Positions 47,055 to 56,261 of a stretch of DNA of 64,000 nt are shown piece by piece. How positions within the stretch are numbered: the stretch's first letter is position 1; each line of letters opens with the position of its first letter. Under the pieces are notes generated by a model. The model saw only the letters and a program-made list of their open reading frames with translations, did not search any database and had not been told where the DNA came from. Source of the DNA: Gammaproteobacteria bacterium (GTDB lineage: Bacteria > Pseudomonadota > Gammaproteobacteria > Competibacterales > Competibacteraceae); assembly GCA_024235135.1 (NCBI GenBank), contig JACKMZ010000005.1, positions 1-64,000 of the forward strand, read 5' to 3'. A program made the translations under genes and the position numbers.

Positions 47055-48193
47055 GCCGCGATCAGGCGCCGCGCCCCTCTTGGATGACGCGGCGACAGTT
47101 CGTTGGCGGTATGGCCACGGCAGTGTTGGGGGGGGTGTCAGCCTCCGCGTTCAACTATCACCGAAGCAATGCGACCTATCAAAGCCTGGCGGCCGAAACC
47201 TGGCGTCACGGCGACCCAAATTTAAAGCCGCACGCGGACGTCATGAAAGAATTGGTCCGGTACGCGACACTGGCGGCCAACAGTCATAACACTCAACCGT
47301 GGCGGTTCGCGCTGGCCGGCAACCGAATCACGATCTATCCGGATTTCGCCAGACGTTGTCCTATCGTCGATCCCGACGACCATCATTTGTTCATCAGCCT
47401 TGGCTGCGCGGCGGAAAATCTGGTGCAAGCCGCGGCGGCTTACGGTTTGAGCGCGGCCGTTTCGTTCAACCCGGCGACGCAAGGCGCCATCGAAATCGAT
47501 TTGGCCAATATGGCACCCCGCCGTTCCGCCTTGTTTGAAGCGATACCGACGCGGCAGTGCACACGGGCCGAATATAACGGAAAGCCCGTTCCGACTGCGC
47601 AACTCGATCTACTGGGAGGAACTGGTGAATACTTCGACGTGTCGGCCTTTCTACTCACCGACAAACGGCGGATTGAATCCGTGTTGGCGTACGTATTGGC
47701 CGGAAACAGCGCCCAGATTAGTGATGCCGCATTCATTCGCGAACTCACGCATTGGATGCGCTTCAATGCGGCGTCGGCCGCACGGTGGCGTGATGGTTTG
47801 TATTCGGCGGCCTCCGGCAATCCACAACTGCCTGACTGGCTCGGGAGAATGCTGCTTCGCGTAGCCTTGACCGAAAGTGGCCAGAATGACCTCTATCGGC
47901 GGCAAGTTCGCAGTTCATCGGGAGTGATTGCATTCATCGGTTCACGAGAGGATAAAGCCGGTTGGACCGACGTAGGACGTTGTTGCCAGCGTTTCATGTT
48001 GCAAGCAACCGCACTGGGTATCCAGCAGGCGTTCATCAACCAGCCGATTGAAGTGCCGGCGGTACGCAAGCAATTCTCAACCTATCTTGGAGTCGGTGAT
48101 CGACGCGTCGATTTAATGCTACGCTTCGGCTATGGGCCCATAATGCCAAGATCGCTGAGGCGGCCGCCTGAGCGAGTTATTACGGCGTCGTGA
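47051..48193 (+). CDS. Tat-exported Acg-family nitroreductase-like flavoprotein
   Basis: This 380-residue protein starts with a twin-arginine signal (MTRRQFVGGMATAVLGGV). The rest matches the Acg-type branch of the nitroreductase superfamily, with an FMN-binding start VRYATLAANSHNTQPWRFAL (SxNxQPW) and a late SREDKAGWTDVGRCCQRFML and GIQQAFINQP. Acg-like proteins bind FMN but often lack NAD(P)H oxidation and are linked to flavin storage or redox stress; which applies here cannot be told. The Tat signal means it folds with FMN in the cytosol and acts in the periplasm. It is coupled by a four-base overlap to the hydrolase. Confidence 0.88.
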   Translation: MSRDQAPRPSWMTRRQFVGGMATAVLGGVSASAFNYHRSNATYQSLAAETWRHGDPNLKPHADVMKELVRYATLAANSHNTQPWRFALAGNRITIYPDFARRCPIVDPDDHHLFISLGCAAENLVQAAAAYGLSAAVSFNPATQGAIEIDLANMAPRRSALFEAIPTRQCTRAEYNGKPVPTAQLDLLGGTGEYFDVSAFLLTDKRRIESVLAYVLAGNSAQISDAAFIRELTHWMRFNAASAARWRDGLYSAASGNPQLPDWLGRMLLRVALTESGQNDLYRRQVRSSSGVIAFIGSREDKAGWTDVGRCCQRFMLQATALGIQQAFINQPIEVPAVRKQFSTYLGVGDRRVDLMLRFGYGPIMPRSLRRPPERVITAS

Positions 48194-48354
48194 ACGGAAG
48201 CAATACGGCGTCTTTTGTGGGCGATATGATCTGTTGAAGAGCGTTATATCGTTGACTATGCGCCCTAATCGTCACCGAGGGGGATCGGGAAACGCAAGCG
48301 ATGCTTGCCTTCCCCATCCCTACAACTGTCACATCAAACCGGGTAGAACATTCA

Positions 48355-48759
48355 ATGTATCGTGGAAGTTGTCTTTGCGGAGTGGTCACTTATGAGATCG
48401 ACGGCGAGCTCGGGGATGGATATTTCTGCCACTGTTCGCGCTGTCGTAAAGCCAGCGGTTCCGCCTATGCCGCGAATGCACGCTTATTACCGAATCAGTT
48501 CAGGGTGCTGACGGGACAAGAATCGCTCAAAAGCTATTACCATCCGGCCAGCGGTCTGACGAGGAAATTTTGTGCGGAATGCGGTTCACCCATCGTCAGC
48601 GAGCGAAGCGAGCCGCCCATGCTGGCGGTGCGACTCGGCACGCTCGACACGCCGCTCCACGATTCGCCCATCCGCGGCCATATATTCGTGGGTTCCAAAG
48701 CCGAATGGGACGAAATCACGGACGATCTACCGCAGTTCGCCGAGCGGCCCACGAGTTGA
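48355..48759 (+). CDS. GFA-family zinc protein (formaldehyde-activating-enzyme-like)
   Basis: This 134-residue protein carries the GFA zinc ligands: CLCGVVTYEI, CHCSRCRKASG and CAECGSPI, in the Mss4-like fold. The founding member helps combine glutathione with formaldehyde, but most homologues have no shown activity. It begins MYRGSCLCG at 48355, the family start; the upstream frame (48301) adds only unrelated residues. The thioesterase gene follows 32 bases later, possibly in one transcript. Confidence 0.88.
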   Translation: MYRGSCLCGVVTYEIDGELGDGYFCHCSRCRKASGSAYAANARLLPNQFRVLTGQESLKSYYHPASGLTRKFCAECGSPIVSERSEPPMLAVRLGTLDTPLHDSPIRGHIFVGSKAEWDEITDDLPQFAERPTS

Positions 48760-48791
48760 ACATTCGGACACCACAAAACTTTCCAGAAGCC

Positions 48792-49223
48792 ATGCTGACC
48801 TATCGCGGAACGGTATTTCCCTGGCACTGCGATCACGTTGGCCACATGAACGTTATGTGGTATGTCGGCAAATTCGACGAGGCGACTTGGCAGTTGTTCA
48901 ATGCTATTGGTCTTACCCCTTCCTATCTGCGCACCGCGCAACGCGGGATGGCCGCCGTCGATCAGCAGATCAAGTACCTGCGGGAGCTACACGCCGGCGC
49001 CGTCGTCACTATCAGGACGGTGGTACGTGAGGTTCACGAAAAGCGTATCGTGTTTGTCCACGAGATGTGCAATGACGAGACAGGGGAAGTTGCCGCGCGC
49101 ACCATTCTCGTGGCCGTCCATATGGATACATCGATCCGCAAGTCCTGCCCATTTCCTCCTTCCGTCATTGAATCGGCCAAGGCGTTAATTGGCCCCCCAC
49201 AATCACCTGAAGCGCAAAAGTGA
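48792..49223 (+). CDS. Hotdog-fold acyl-CoA thioesterase
   Basis: This 143-residue cytosolic protein is of the 4-hydroxybenzoyl-CoA/YbgC-type thioesterase family. It opens TYRGTVFPWHCDHVGHMNVMWYVGKFDEA, with the typical D-x-x-G-H-x-N catalytic turn (CDHVGHMN). The hotdog beta strands follow: QIKYLRELHAGAVVTIRTVV and RIVFVHEMCNDETGEVAA. It cleaves an acyl-CoA to acid and CoA; the acyl group is not evident. The start at 48792 fits the family length; the frame open to 48570 overlaps the GFA gene and is rejected. Confidence 0.87.
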   Translation: MLTYRGTVFPWHCDHVGHMNVMWYVGKFDEATWQLFNAIGLTPSYLRTAQRGMAAVDQQIKYLRELHAGAVVTIRTVVREVHEKRIVFVHEMCNDETGEVAARTILVAVHMDTSIRKSCPFPPSVIESAKALIGPPQSPEAQK

Positions 49224-49293
49224 TACCGAACAGCCGATGCAATCAGCCCCAACGCTGGGTCGACGCGAAGTCCCCATCAACGTTGAACACGGC

Positions 49294-49752
49294 ATGAAAT
49301 GGCTTGCGCTGGCCACCCTTCTGATCATGCTGGGCGGTCAATCCCAAGCTCAGCCCGGCGATCCCGTACCGATAATGCCGGACGATTTGCATTGGTCCAG
49401 TCCACCGCAAATCCCTGGCCTGCGAGCCGCTTGGGTACTTGGTGGCGAGCACGATCCCGGTCCCTATCTGTTGCGGGTCAAGCTGGCCGCCGGAGCCCGT
49501 ATTCCGCCCCATACCCATCCGGACACCCGTTACAGCACCGTGCTAACCGGGACGTTATACGTCGGTTTCGGTCCCGCCTTCGATGAAGCCCGTTGCGTCG
49601 CCATTCCTGCCGGAGGCGTCTATGTGGCCCCGGCCAACGTACCGCACTTCTTGTGGGCCAAGACGGGTAACGTGGAATATCAGGAAGCCGGCACGGCGCC
49701 GACCGCCACGGTTCCGGTTCCCATTGCCAACAACGGTTCTCGAACGGATTAG
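49294..49752 (+). CDS. Secreted small cupin protein
   Basis: This is a protein of about 152 residues with a likely signal peptide if started at 49294 (MKWLALATLLIMLGGQSQAQ). The cupin barrel has the metal motifs GARIPPHTHPDTRYSTVLTG (HxH...) and YVAPANVPHFLWA (second His). It is a single-domain bicupin half, which may bind a metal and act on a small molecule, but its role is unknown. Longer starts at 49189 or 49237 put ~20-35 residues before the signal and have no better ribosome site. The frame at 49189 overlaps the thioesterase end. Confidence 0.8.
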   Translation: MKWLALATLLIMLGGQSQAQPGDPVPIMPDDLHWSSPPQIPGLRAAWVLGGEHDPGPYLLRVKLAAGARIPPHTHPDTRYSTVLTGTLYVGFGPAFDEARCVAIPAGGVYVAPANVPHFLWAKTGNVEYQEAGTAPTATVPVPIANNGSRTD

Positions 49753-49933
49753 GGACGACCCGTCGTATTACCGGCCTTCCACTGAGTTCCCCTGACAACG
49801 GAATCCATGGGCTGACGGATTGGCGGAAATCGGCGGCTGTCCGAAATCGACACCCAATTGCTCTTGCATCCTTCACCTCCGCGGCGCCGGTTCGGCTGAT
49901 AATCAATCGTCGGTTTGTCCCCGTTTGCGCAAT

Positions 49934-51280
49934 TCACCCCGTTTCCAAACGTATACCCAAATTGAGCTGCGTATGGGGCTTGAGTACCTGTTCGAACAAT
50001 GCCCAGTGGCCGGTAACCCAATCGACGACGTAACCGTTGGGCGCTTCCAACCATAACCTTTCTCCTTCCTCGATGGCTCTGAGCGGGAGGATGTAAGTGC
50101 CGAAATCACCACCGGATAACAAAGTCTTGAAGGTATCTTTATGAAGCTGCCAGACGGTGCTTGAGATCCGCTCGACAATAGCCATCCTTTGCCCTGAAGC
50201 CGTAGTTTCCGATGAATTCATCCGACGCATTTTCAGTTCGGATGTCGGTATGAATTCGCCGCGTTGCGCTTTACGGATCAGATATTCAATCCAACCCCAG
50301 CGGTTGCGAAACATCATGCCTCGGCCCAAGGCGCTGTTGTACTCATCCAACACCAATTGTGCCAAGGTCAGCGGAAGTCGGCCTAATCGCCGCTGAAAGT
50401 CTTCGCGTTCCAATTCATCGAGGTGTGCGAGATGAAAGTCGAATTGTAAGGGGGATGTGGAGGGCGTTGCCGAAAGCGTGTCCGAGGAGACGGGACCTGT
50501 TTTTTGAACAGTATCGCCTTCATAAGAAGATGCGATAACAAAACATCTGTTTGATAAACGACTCCCACTCCCTTTTTCTGTTTCATTCTTAGCTTGAATG
50601 GAATAAGGAGCTGTTGGTGTTTTTGAAAATTTAGGTATTTGCTGTAAGGGATCTTTGTATAGCGGTATCTGTACCGCACCTGAATGGGGGGATACCGCAC
50701 TCTCTGGGCTTGATACCGTGCCACTGGGCCGATTTTCCAGCCTTGCTTTGCCACGGATCGCACCGGGTAAGTCGCCTGCGCAATCCACTTCCTGCGTGGG
50801 TTGCGTAATCGTCCGAATGGCCGCAGGCACCGGCTCGACGAAGGTCATGCCGTGGACTGTACGGCCCGCAACGCTGATGGCGCGATAGTCCCGATGGATC
50901 AGTCCCGCTTGCTCCAGGCGTTTGAGCGCCTGGCGCACCTGATCGGTGGTCAGCTCGAATTTCTTGGCAAAGTAAGCCAGTGGCGCACAGAACCGGTCGC
51001 GAGCAAAGCGTTTAACGTAATGAAGCACTTTGCCAGTGATATTTTCCGTCACGGCGCGGGGACGGTACTGATAGACGATCTCGGCTAACACGATGCAACC
51101 CACCAAATCCGTACGACCCGATGGGAGCTTCAATCGCTTATACCAACTCGGGGGAATCAGATTGCCGGTAAAAGGGATTGCGCCGATCGCTGCCACTGTC
51201 GGCGGCAAAGTCTGGATGTCCGGGTGAATTTGGGATGGGAACGGCGTGGTAGGCACCGCTTCCCGCGTAGATTGTCGCAT
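49934..51280 (-). CDS. Winged-helix replication-type protein
   Basis: This 448-residue protein has an N-terminal region (about residues 40-170) that resembles winged-helix replication proteins of plasmids and conjugative elements: GNLIPPSWYKRLKLPSGRTD, LVGCIVLAEIVYQYRP and LTTDQVRQALKRLEQAGLIHRDY (the winged helix). The middle (about 180-320) is low-complexity and probably disordered. The C-terminal ~120 residues form another domain (LPLTLAQLVLDEYNSALGRG, AQRGEFIPTSELK, FKTLLSGGDFGTYILPL). It may be a replication initiator or helper, but I cannot name it. The ATG at 51280 has AAGGGG eight bases upstream and is preferred over TTG at 51316. A perfect palindrome lies 70 bases upstream. Confidence 0.7.
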   Translation of the reverse strand: MRQSTREAVPTTPFPSQIHPDIQTLPPTVAAIGAIPFTGNLIPPSWYKRLKLPSGRTDLVGCIVLAEIVYQYRPRAVTENITGKVLHYVKRFARDRFCAPLAYFAKKFELTTDQVRQALKRLEQAGLIHRDYRAISVAGRTVHGMTFVEPVPAAIRTITQPTQEVDCAGDLPGAIRGKARLENRPSGTVSSPESAVSPHSGAVQIPLYKDPLQQIPKFSKTPTAPYSIQAKNETEKGSGSRLSNRCFVIASSYEGDTVQKTGPVSSDTLSATPSTSPLQFDFHLAHLDELEREDFQRRLGRLPLTLAQLVLDEYNSALGRGMMFRNRWGWIEYLIRKAQRGEFIPTSELKMRRMNSSETTASGQRMAIVERISSTVWQLHKDTFKTLLSGGDFGTYILPLRAIEEGERLWLEAPNGYVVDWVTGHWALFEQVLKPHTQLNLGIRLETG

Positions 51281-51331
51281 GACAAACCCCTTGTTTAGCC
51301 TAAAAAAAGGCAACAAAAATCTATTGGGGTC

Positions 51332-51359
51332 TTGTAAGAAGGTAAGTGATTGCTATAAT
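51332..51359 (+). promoter_or_regulatory. Promoter-like pair reading right
   Basis: TTGTAA (51332-51337) and a perfect TATAAT (51354-51359) are separated by 16 bases. The -10 lies inside the palindrome at 51350, which would place it under the same control as the minus-strand gene. Confidence 0.45.
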
Positions 51360-51365
51360 TAGCAA
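51350..51365. promoter_or_regulatory. Perfect palindrome, likely operator of the rep-type gene
   Basis: TTGCTA-TAAT-TAGCAA is a perfect 6-base dyad 70 bases upstream of the minus-strand start. The same half-sites, TTGCTA and TAGCAA, flank the parA promoter at 39834-39873. Confidence 0.55.
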
Positions 51366-51404
51366 AGGTTTTTGTTCGCTTACCCCCCCAAGGACGCCCC
51401 CAAG

Positions 51405-51431
51405 CCCGATGTATGTTGCAAATACGTCGGG
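51405..51431. repeat. Imperfect hairpin with a T run
   Basis: CCCGATGTAT (51405-51414) and ATACGTCGGG (51422-51431) pair except at one position, followed by TTTT. It could terminate rightward transcripts arising from the operator region. Confidence 0.45.
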
Positions 51432-51788
51432 TTTTGGCATTTATGGGCCTTTACTTTTTGCGTTACGCGCTAGCAATCCTTTCTCAAAAGTTTGAGGTTA
51501 AATTTCTCGAACCTTAATAATATGCCACTCCGGCGCAAATCGCTCCTTTCGGTTCGCAAATTGTTATTAGGCGGATGTGGAATCGCGCTGTCGATGTACC
51601 GGTAAGCCACGCATTGGCTAGTCCGAACCTCCACTGATCGCCCCGCCGCTCGCATCAAATCCCGACCGGTTGCCGCACGAATCGCTAGAGGGTCGAGTAA
51701 GTAAGCTTCGCGGAACGATGCCACCCCGGCGTGGGGGAGTCCGTTTCTGTTAAAGTGTGCCGCCTGTTTGCGAAACGATCCGAATCCC

Positions 51789-53576
51789 ATGCCGACCGAT
51801 ACTATCCACCAAACCAGCTTTCAATCCTTGCTGGCTTTAATCCGCTACGCGCGGGGCTATCGCCGCCGAATCGTTCTGGCGACCCTGTCCTCGATCCTGA
51901 ACAAGCTATTCGACGTGGCGCCCGAGATTCTCATCGGCATCGCCATCGATGTCGTGGTCAACCAGCAGGAAAGTTTCGTGGCGGATTTAGGGTTCGGGAC
52001 GCCTCGATCGCAAATCACCGCGCTGGGCGTGTTGACATTTTTGATCTGGGCCGGCGAATCCTTGTTCGAGTATTTCCATCTCGTCTTGTGGCGCAATTTG
52101 GCCCAGCGAATCCAGTCCGACCTACGTCAGGGCGCCTATGATCATATTCAGCAGCAGGATATGGCGTTTTTTGAATCGCGAAGTTCTGGCCAGTTGATCG
52201 CCATCCTCAACGACGACGTCAATCAACTGGAACGCTTTCTCGATGGCGGGGCCAATGAAATCGTCCAGACACTCGTCGCGGTTGTCGCGGTCGGCACGGT
52301 GTTTTTCATTCTTTCCCCCTTTGTCGCGATGCTGGCCTTTACCCCGATTCCGGTCATTATCTGGGGGGCATTCTTCTTTTTAAAACGCGCCAACCCGCTG
52401 TATGCCGATGTCCGCGAGAAAGTTGGCAGCCTGGCATCCCGACTCGCCAACAACATCGGTGGAATGGCAACCATCAAATCCTTTACCGCCGAGGCCAAGG
52501 AATCGGCTCATCTACGAGCGGTGAGCGAGGATTACGTGACGGCCAATCGCCAAGCCATCGCCGTCAGTTCGGCGTTCATCCCCGTTATTCGGATGGCGGT
52601 GCTGGCCGGGTTTCTGTGTACTTTCGTGGTCGGCGGTTATAGGGCCTTGAATGGAACGCTGAATGTAGGCGCCTATGGCGTGTTGGTATTCCTGACCCAA
52701 CGCCTACTTTGGCCACTGACGCGTCTGGCTCAAACCGTCGACCTGTACGAACGGGCCATGGCCAGTACCCGGCGTATTCTGAGCTTGATCGCCACACCGA
52801 TAGAGGTAAGGGATACGGGAAGACTGACTTTTAACCAGCCGGTGCGCGGCGCTATCCAAATCCAACAATTGACCTTTCACTACGCCAATACCCAAAGCGG
52901 CGTGGACGATATCGACATTCAGTTGGACTCGGGCCGAACGCTGGCGCTGGTAGGCGCCACAGGTTCCGGCAAATCCACGCTGATCAAATTGCTGTTGCGT
53001 TTTTATCAGCCCCAACGGGGTTCCATTACGATCGATGGCGTCGACATTACCCAACTGCCCTTGAAGGTATTGCGTTCCGCTATCGGATTGGTGAGCCAGG
53101 ACGTGTTTTTATTCGAAGGGACGGTCAGAGAAAATATTGCCTACGGAAATCCTAACGCCGATGAACAGGCCATTGTGCAAGCAGCCAAAACCGCCGAAGC
53201 CTGGGAGTTTATCGAGAAGTTACCCGCCGGCCTGGAAACGGCCGTGGGGGAGCGCGGCGTCAAGCTTTCCGGGGGGCAACGTCAACGCCTGTCCCTCGCG
53301 CGGGCTTTGTTGAAGGACCCGCCAATTCTGGTGTTGGATGAAGCCACCAGCGCCGTCGACAATGAAACCGAGGCGGCGATCCAACGCTCGTTGGCGAAAA
53401 TCTCGCACGATCGCACCGTGATCGTCATTGCTCACCGCCTCTCGACGATCGTCCATGCCGATCAGATCGTCGTCATGGCCCACGGCAGAATAGTCGAACA
53501 AGGCGACCATCGACAATTGCTTGAGAAACGCGGTGCCTACTGGTCACAGTGGCAAGTACAAACGGGAGGGCTTTGA
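51789..53576 (+). CDS. ABC exporter, fused membrane and ATPase domains (MsbA/MDR-like)
   Basis: This 595-residue half-transporter has six membrane segments in residues ~20-320. An ATP-binding domain follows, with Walker A GATGSGKST (around 389-397), Q-loop LVSQDVFLFEGTVRENIAYG, signature KLSGGQRQRLSLARALL, Walker B PPILVLDEATSAVD and the H-loop VIVIAHRLSTI. As a homodimer it would export a lipid, peptide or drug. It is not obviously tied to the NRPS, which lies 48 kb away. ATG 51789 is preferred over TTG 51768, which would add only seven residues. Confidence 0.93.
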   Translation: MPTDTIHQTSFQSLLALIRYARGYRRRIVLATLSSILNKLFDVAPEILIGIAIDVVVNQQESFVADLGFGTPRSQITALGVLTFLIWAGESLFEYFHLVLWRNLAQRIQSDLRQGAYDHIQQQDMAFFESRSSGQLIAILNDDVNQLERFLDGGANEIVQTLVAVVAVGTVFFILSPFVAMLAFTPIPVIIWGAFFFLKRANPLYADVREKVGSLASRLANNIGGMATIKSFTAEAKESAHLRAVSEDYVTANRQAIAVSSAFIPVIRMAVLAGFLCTFVVGGYRALNGTLNVGAYGVLVFLTQRLLWPLTRLAQTVDLYERAMASTRRILSLIATPIEVRDTGRLTFNQPVRGAIQIQQLTFHYANTQSGVDDIDIQLDSGRTLALVGATGSGKSTLIKLLLRFYQPQRGSITIDGVDITQLPLKVLRSAIGLVSQDVFLFEGTVRENIAYGNPNADEQAIVQAAKTAEAWEFIEKLPAGLETAVGERGVKLSGGQRQRLSLARALLKDPPILVLDEATSAVDNETEAAIQRSLAKISHDRTVIVIAHRLSTIVHADQIVVMAHGRIVEQGDHRQLLEKRGAYWSQWQVQTGGL

Positions 53577-53945
53577 CGCGGCCCATGGGTTACGGACGCC
53601 TTGAAACCGCCGCTTGGGTCGATGCCATTGCCTTCTTTTCCGATCGACTTGCTATGTCCTTGATCCCTGGCGATCCCGCCACTGAGTTGCAATAGCGGCG
53701 AAATCCGGTGCATCCATAGGATTGTGGATTCACCGGGCCGGATAAACCCCTCCGCCGCCTTTATTTTATCGGAAATTCCCGGCGTACCACTCCCCCCACC
53801 CACGGTAACGCAAGCCGGTGGCGACCCACGCCCGGAATCTTTATTGAGCCGAGACGCCTATCATGTATGGCACGAATTGACCGCGGCTCGATGGGGTCGC
53901 GGATCGCCGTTCTCAAACCCGTTTTCAAGCCGGAGTAAGTTGATC
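53577..53945. other. 369-base gap before malate synthase
   Basis: No gene or clear RNA was recognised. The upstream open frame from 53724 is not supported because homology to malate synthase begins only at 53946. Confidence 0.45.
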
Positions 53946-56126
53946 ATGAGCGAAAGAATCCAGTGCGGCCGCCTGCAGGTGTCGAACCCGTTGTATGACT
54001 TCATTGCCCACGAGGCTCTGCCGGGCAGTGGTATCGACGCTACCATTTTCTGGGCCGGCTTTGACGCGCTGGTACATGATTTGGCGCCGAAGAACCGTGC
54101 GCTGTTGGCCGAACGTAACCGTTTGCAGAGTGAAATCGACGCTTGGCATCGGGCGCATCCCGGTCCGGTTGGCGATAGCGCCGCCTATCGGAATTTCCTC
54201 ACGTCCATCGGCTATCTGGCGCCAGTGCCGGACGAGGTGAAAATCACTACCACCAACGTGGACACCGAGGTGACGGTGCAGGCCGGTCCGCAACTGGTGG
54301 TGCCAGTCATGAATGCCCGGTACGCGCTGAACGCGGCCAATGCACGCTGGGGTTCGCTCTACGACGCACTGTATGGCGCCGATGCGATTCCCGAAAGCGA
54401 CGGAGCCGAGCGTGGCGCTGGCTACAACCCGGTGCGAGGCGCCCAGGTTATCGCCTTCGGGCGAAGGGCGCTCGATGAGGCGGTACCCCTAGCCGACGCT
54501 TCCCATGCCGATGCTACCGGCTATGCAGTGGTGGATGGCGCCTTGGCGGTGACGCTCAAGGACGGTCGCACGGTCGGACTGAAGGAGGTAGGCCAGTTCG
54601 CCGGGTATCAGAGCGAATCCGCCGCGCCGAGCGCGGTTCTGTTGCGGAACAACGATCTGCACATCGAAATCGCCATCGACCGCCGTGGCGTGATTGGCCA
54701 GTCCGATACGGCCGGCGTGAACGACATCGTGCTGGAATCGGCGCTGACGACCATCATGGACTGCGAGGATTCGGTCGCCGCGGTGGATGCCGAAGACAAG
54801 ACGCTGGTCTATCGCAATTGGATGGGCCTGATCGACGGCAATCTGACCGATACCTTCCAGAAGGGCGGCAAGACGGTTACGCGGCGACTCAACGCCGATC
54901 GCGAATACACGGCGCCGGACGGCGGCCAGGTGAAGCTGCATGGCCGGGCGTTGCTGTTCGTGCGCAGCGTCGGCCACCTGATGACCAATCCGGCGATCCT
55001 CGACGGCGACGGCAACGAGGTGCCGGAGGGTATTCTCGATGGCGTCTTGACGGCGCTGATATCCCGGCGCGATCTGACTCTCAAGAATAATTCCCGGACC
55101 GGCAGCGCCTATATCGTCAAGCCGAAAATGCACGGACCGGCCGAGGTGGCCTTCGCCAACGAACTGTTCGATCGTGTCGAGCAGTTGCTAGACTTGCCGG
55201 AGAACACCGTCAAGATGGGCATCATGGACGAGGAACGGCGCACCAGCGTCAATCTCAAGGCGTGCATCGCGGCGGCTCCTGCCCGCGTGGTGTTCATCAA
55301 CACCGGGTTTCTCGATCGCACCGGCGACGAGATCCACACGACGATGGAGGCCGGCCCGATGATGAAGAAGGGCGATATCAAGAACAGCGCCTGGATCGTC
55401 GCTTACGAGCGTCGCAATGTGTTGATCGGTTTGTCCTGCGGCCTGCGCGGCAAGGCACAGATCGGCAAGGGCATGTGGGCCATGCCGGATTTGATGGCGG
55501 CGATGCTGGAACAGAAGATCGGCCATCCCCGGTCCGGCGCGAATACCGCCTGGGTGCCTTCGCCTACCGCCGCGACGCTGCACGCGCTGCATTACCATCA
55601 AGTCAATGTCGCTGCCGTCCAAGAGGAAATCGAGCGGCTCGATCTCGATGACGAAGCCGAGAAACTGATGACCGATCTGCTGACGATTCCAGTGGTCTCC
55701 CATGCCGACTGGAGCGCCGAGGAACGCCAAAAGGAACTGGACAACAATTGCCAGGGGATTCTCGGCTACGTGGTGCGTTGGGTCGAACAAGGCGTGGGTT
55801 GCTCGAAGGTGCCCGACATCAATAACGTCGGTCTGATGGAAGATCGCGCAACGCTGCGCATTTCCAGTCAGCACATCGCCAACTGGCTGCGGCACGGCGT
55901 GGTCGATGCGGAGCAAGTGGAGCGGACGCTCAGGCGCATGGCCGAAGTCGTGGATGGCCAGAATGCCGGCGACCCGTTGTATCGTCCGATGGCAGGCCGC
56001 TTCGAGACCAGTACGGCATTCGCGACGGCGCGCGCGCTGATTTTCGAAGGCGCCGTCCAACCGAATGGTTACACCGAGCCGCTGCTGCACCGCTATCGTC
56101 AGCAGTTCAAGGACGGATTGCGATAA
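53946..56126 (+). CDS. glcB: Malate synthase G
   Basis: This 726-residue enzyme (E. coli GlcB 723) condenses glyoxylate with acetyl-CoA to malate, the second step of the glyoxylate route. It is the large monomeric G form. The family start is GRLQVSNPLYDFIAHEALPG. The TIM-barrel segments IMDCEDSVAAVDAEDK and IMDEERRTSVNLKACI are present, as are FINTGFLDRTGDEIHT, AGANTAWVPSPTAATLHALH and, near the end, QGVGCSKVPDINNVGLMEDR. ATG 53946 matches that start, and GGAG lies upstream. No isocitrate lyase or glc operon genes are nearby, so its use here (acetate or glycolate growth) is inferred; a SatP-type acetate transporter lies 11 kb upstream. Confidence 0.97.
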   Translation: MSERIQCGRLQVSNPLYDFIAHEALPGSGIDATIFWAGFDALVHDLAPKNRALLAERNRLQSEIDAWHRAHPGPVGDSAAYRNFLTSIGYLAPVPDEVKITTTNVDTEVTVQAGPQLVVPVMNARYALNAANARWGSLYDALYGADAIPESDGAERGAGYNPVRGAQVIAFGRRALDEAVPLADASHADATGYAVVDGALAVTLKDGRTVGLKEVGQFAGYQSESAAPSAVLLRNNDLHIEIAIDRRGVIGQSDTAGVNDIVLESALTTIMDCEDSVAAVDAEDKTLVYRNWMGLIDGNLTDTFQKGGKTVTRRLNADREYTAPDGGQVKLHGRALLFVRSVGHLMTNPAILDGDGNEVPEGILDGVLTALISRRDLTLKNNSRTGSAYIVKPKMHGPAEVAFANELFDRVEQLLDLPENTVKMGIMDEERRTSVNLKACIAAAPARVVFINTGFLDRTGDEIHTTMEAGPMMKKGDIKNSAWIVAYERRNVLIGLSCGLRGKAQIGKGMWAMPDLMAAMLEQKIGHPRSGANTAWVPSPTAATLHALHYHQVNVAAVQEEIERLDLDDEAEKLMTDLLTIPVVSHADWSAEERQKELDNNCQGILGYVVRWVEQGVGCSKVPDINNVGLMEDRATLRISSQHIANWLRHGVVDAEQVERTLRRMAEVVDGQNAGDPLYRPMAGRFETSTAFATARALIFEGAVQPNGYTEPLLHRYRQQFKDGLR

Positions 56127-56175
56127 AGCCAATCGATCCGGTAAGTCGGAAACCCTATTGACGTCCTGCGGGAAA

Positions 56176-56193
56176 CCCCCGACTGGTCGGGGG
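56176..56193. terminator. GC hairpin between convergent genes
   Basis: CCCCCGA/TCGGGGG is a perfect stem with a four-base loop, 50 bases after malate synthase and between convergent genes. There is no T run on either side, so termination is only possible, not clear. Confidence 0.4.
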
Positions 56194-56261
56194 TGATGGG
56201 GATTCCCGTCGTCATCACCGCGCCATCGGCGTTTCCCTGCGATGGCCGGCGTGGCATCGCG

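Larger units (their letters stand above)
51281..51788. other. Divergent control region between rep-type gene and ABC exporter
   Basis: This AT-rich stretch contains the palindrome at 51350-51365, a rightward promoter-like pair at 51332-51359 and an imperfect hairpin at 51405-51431. From ~51460 to 51788 no gene or repeat is seen. Confidence 0.5.
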
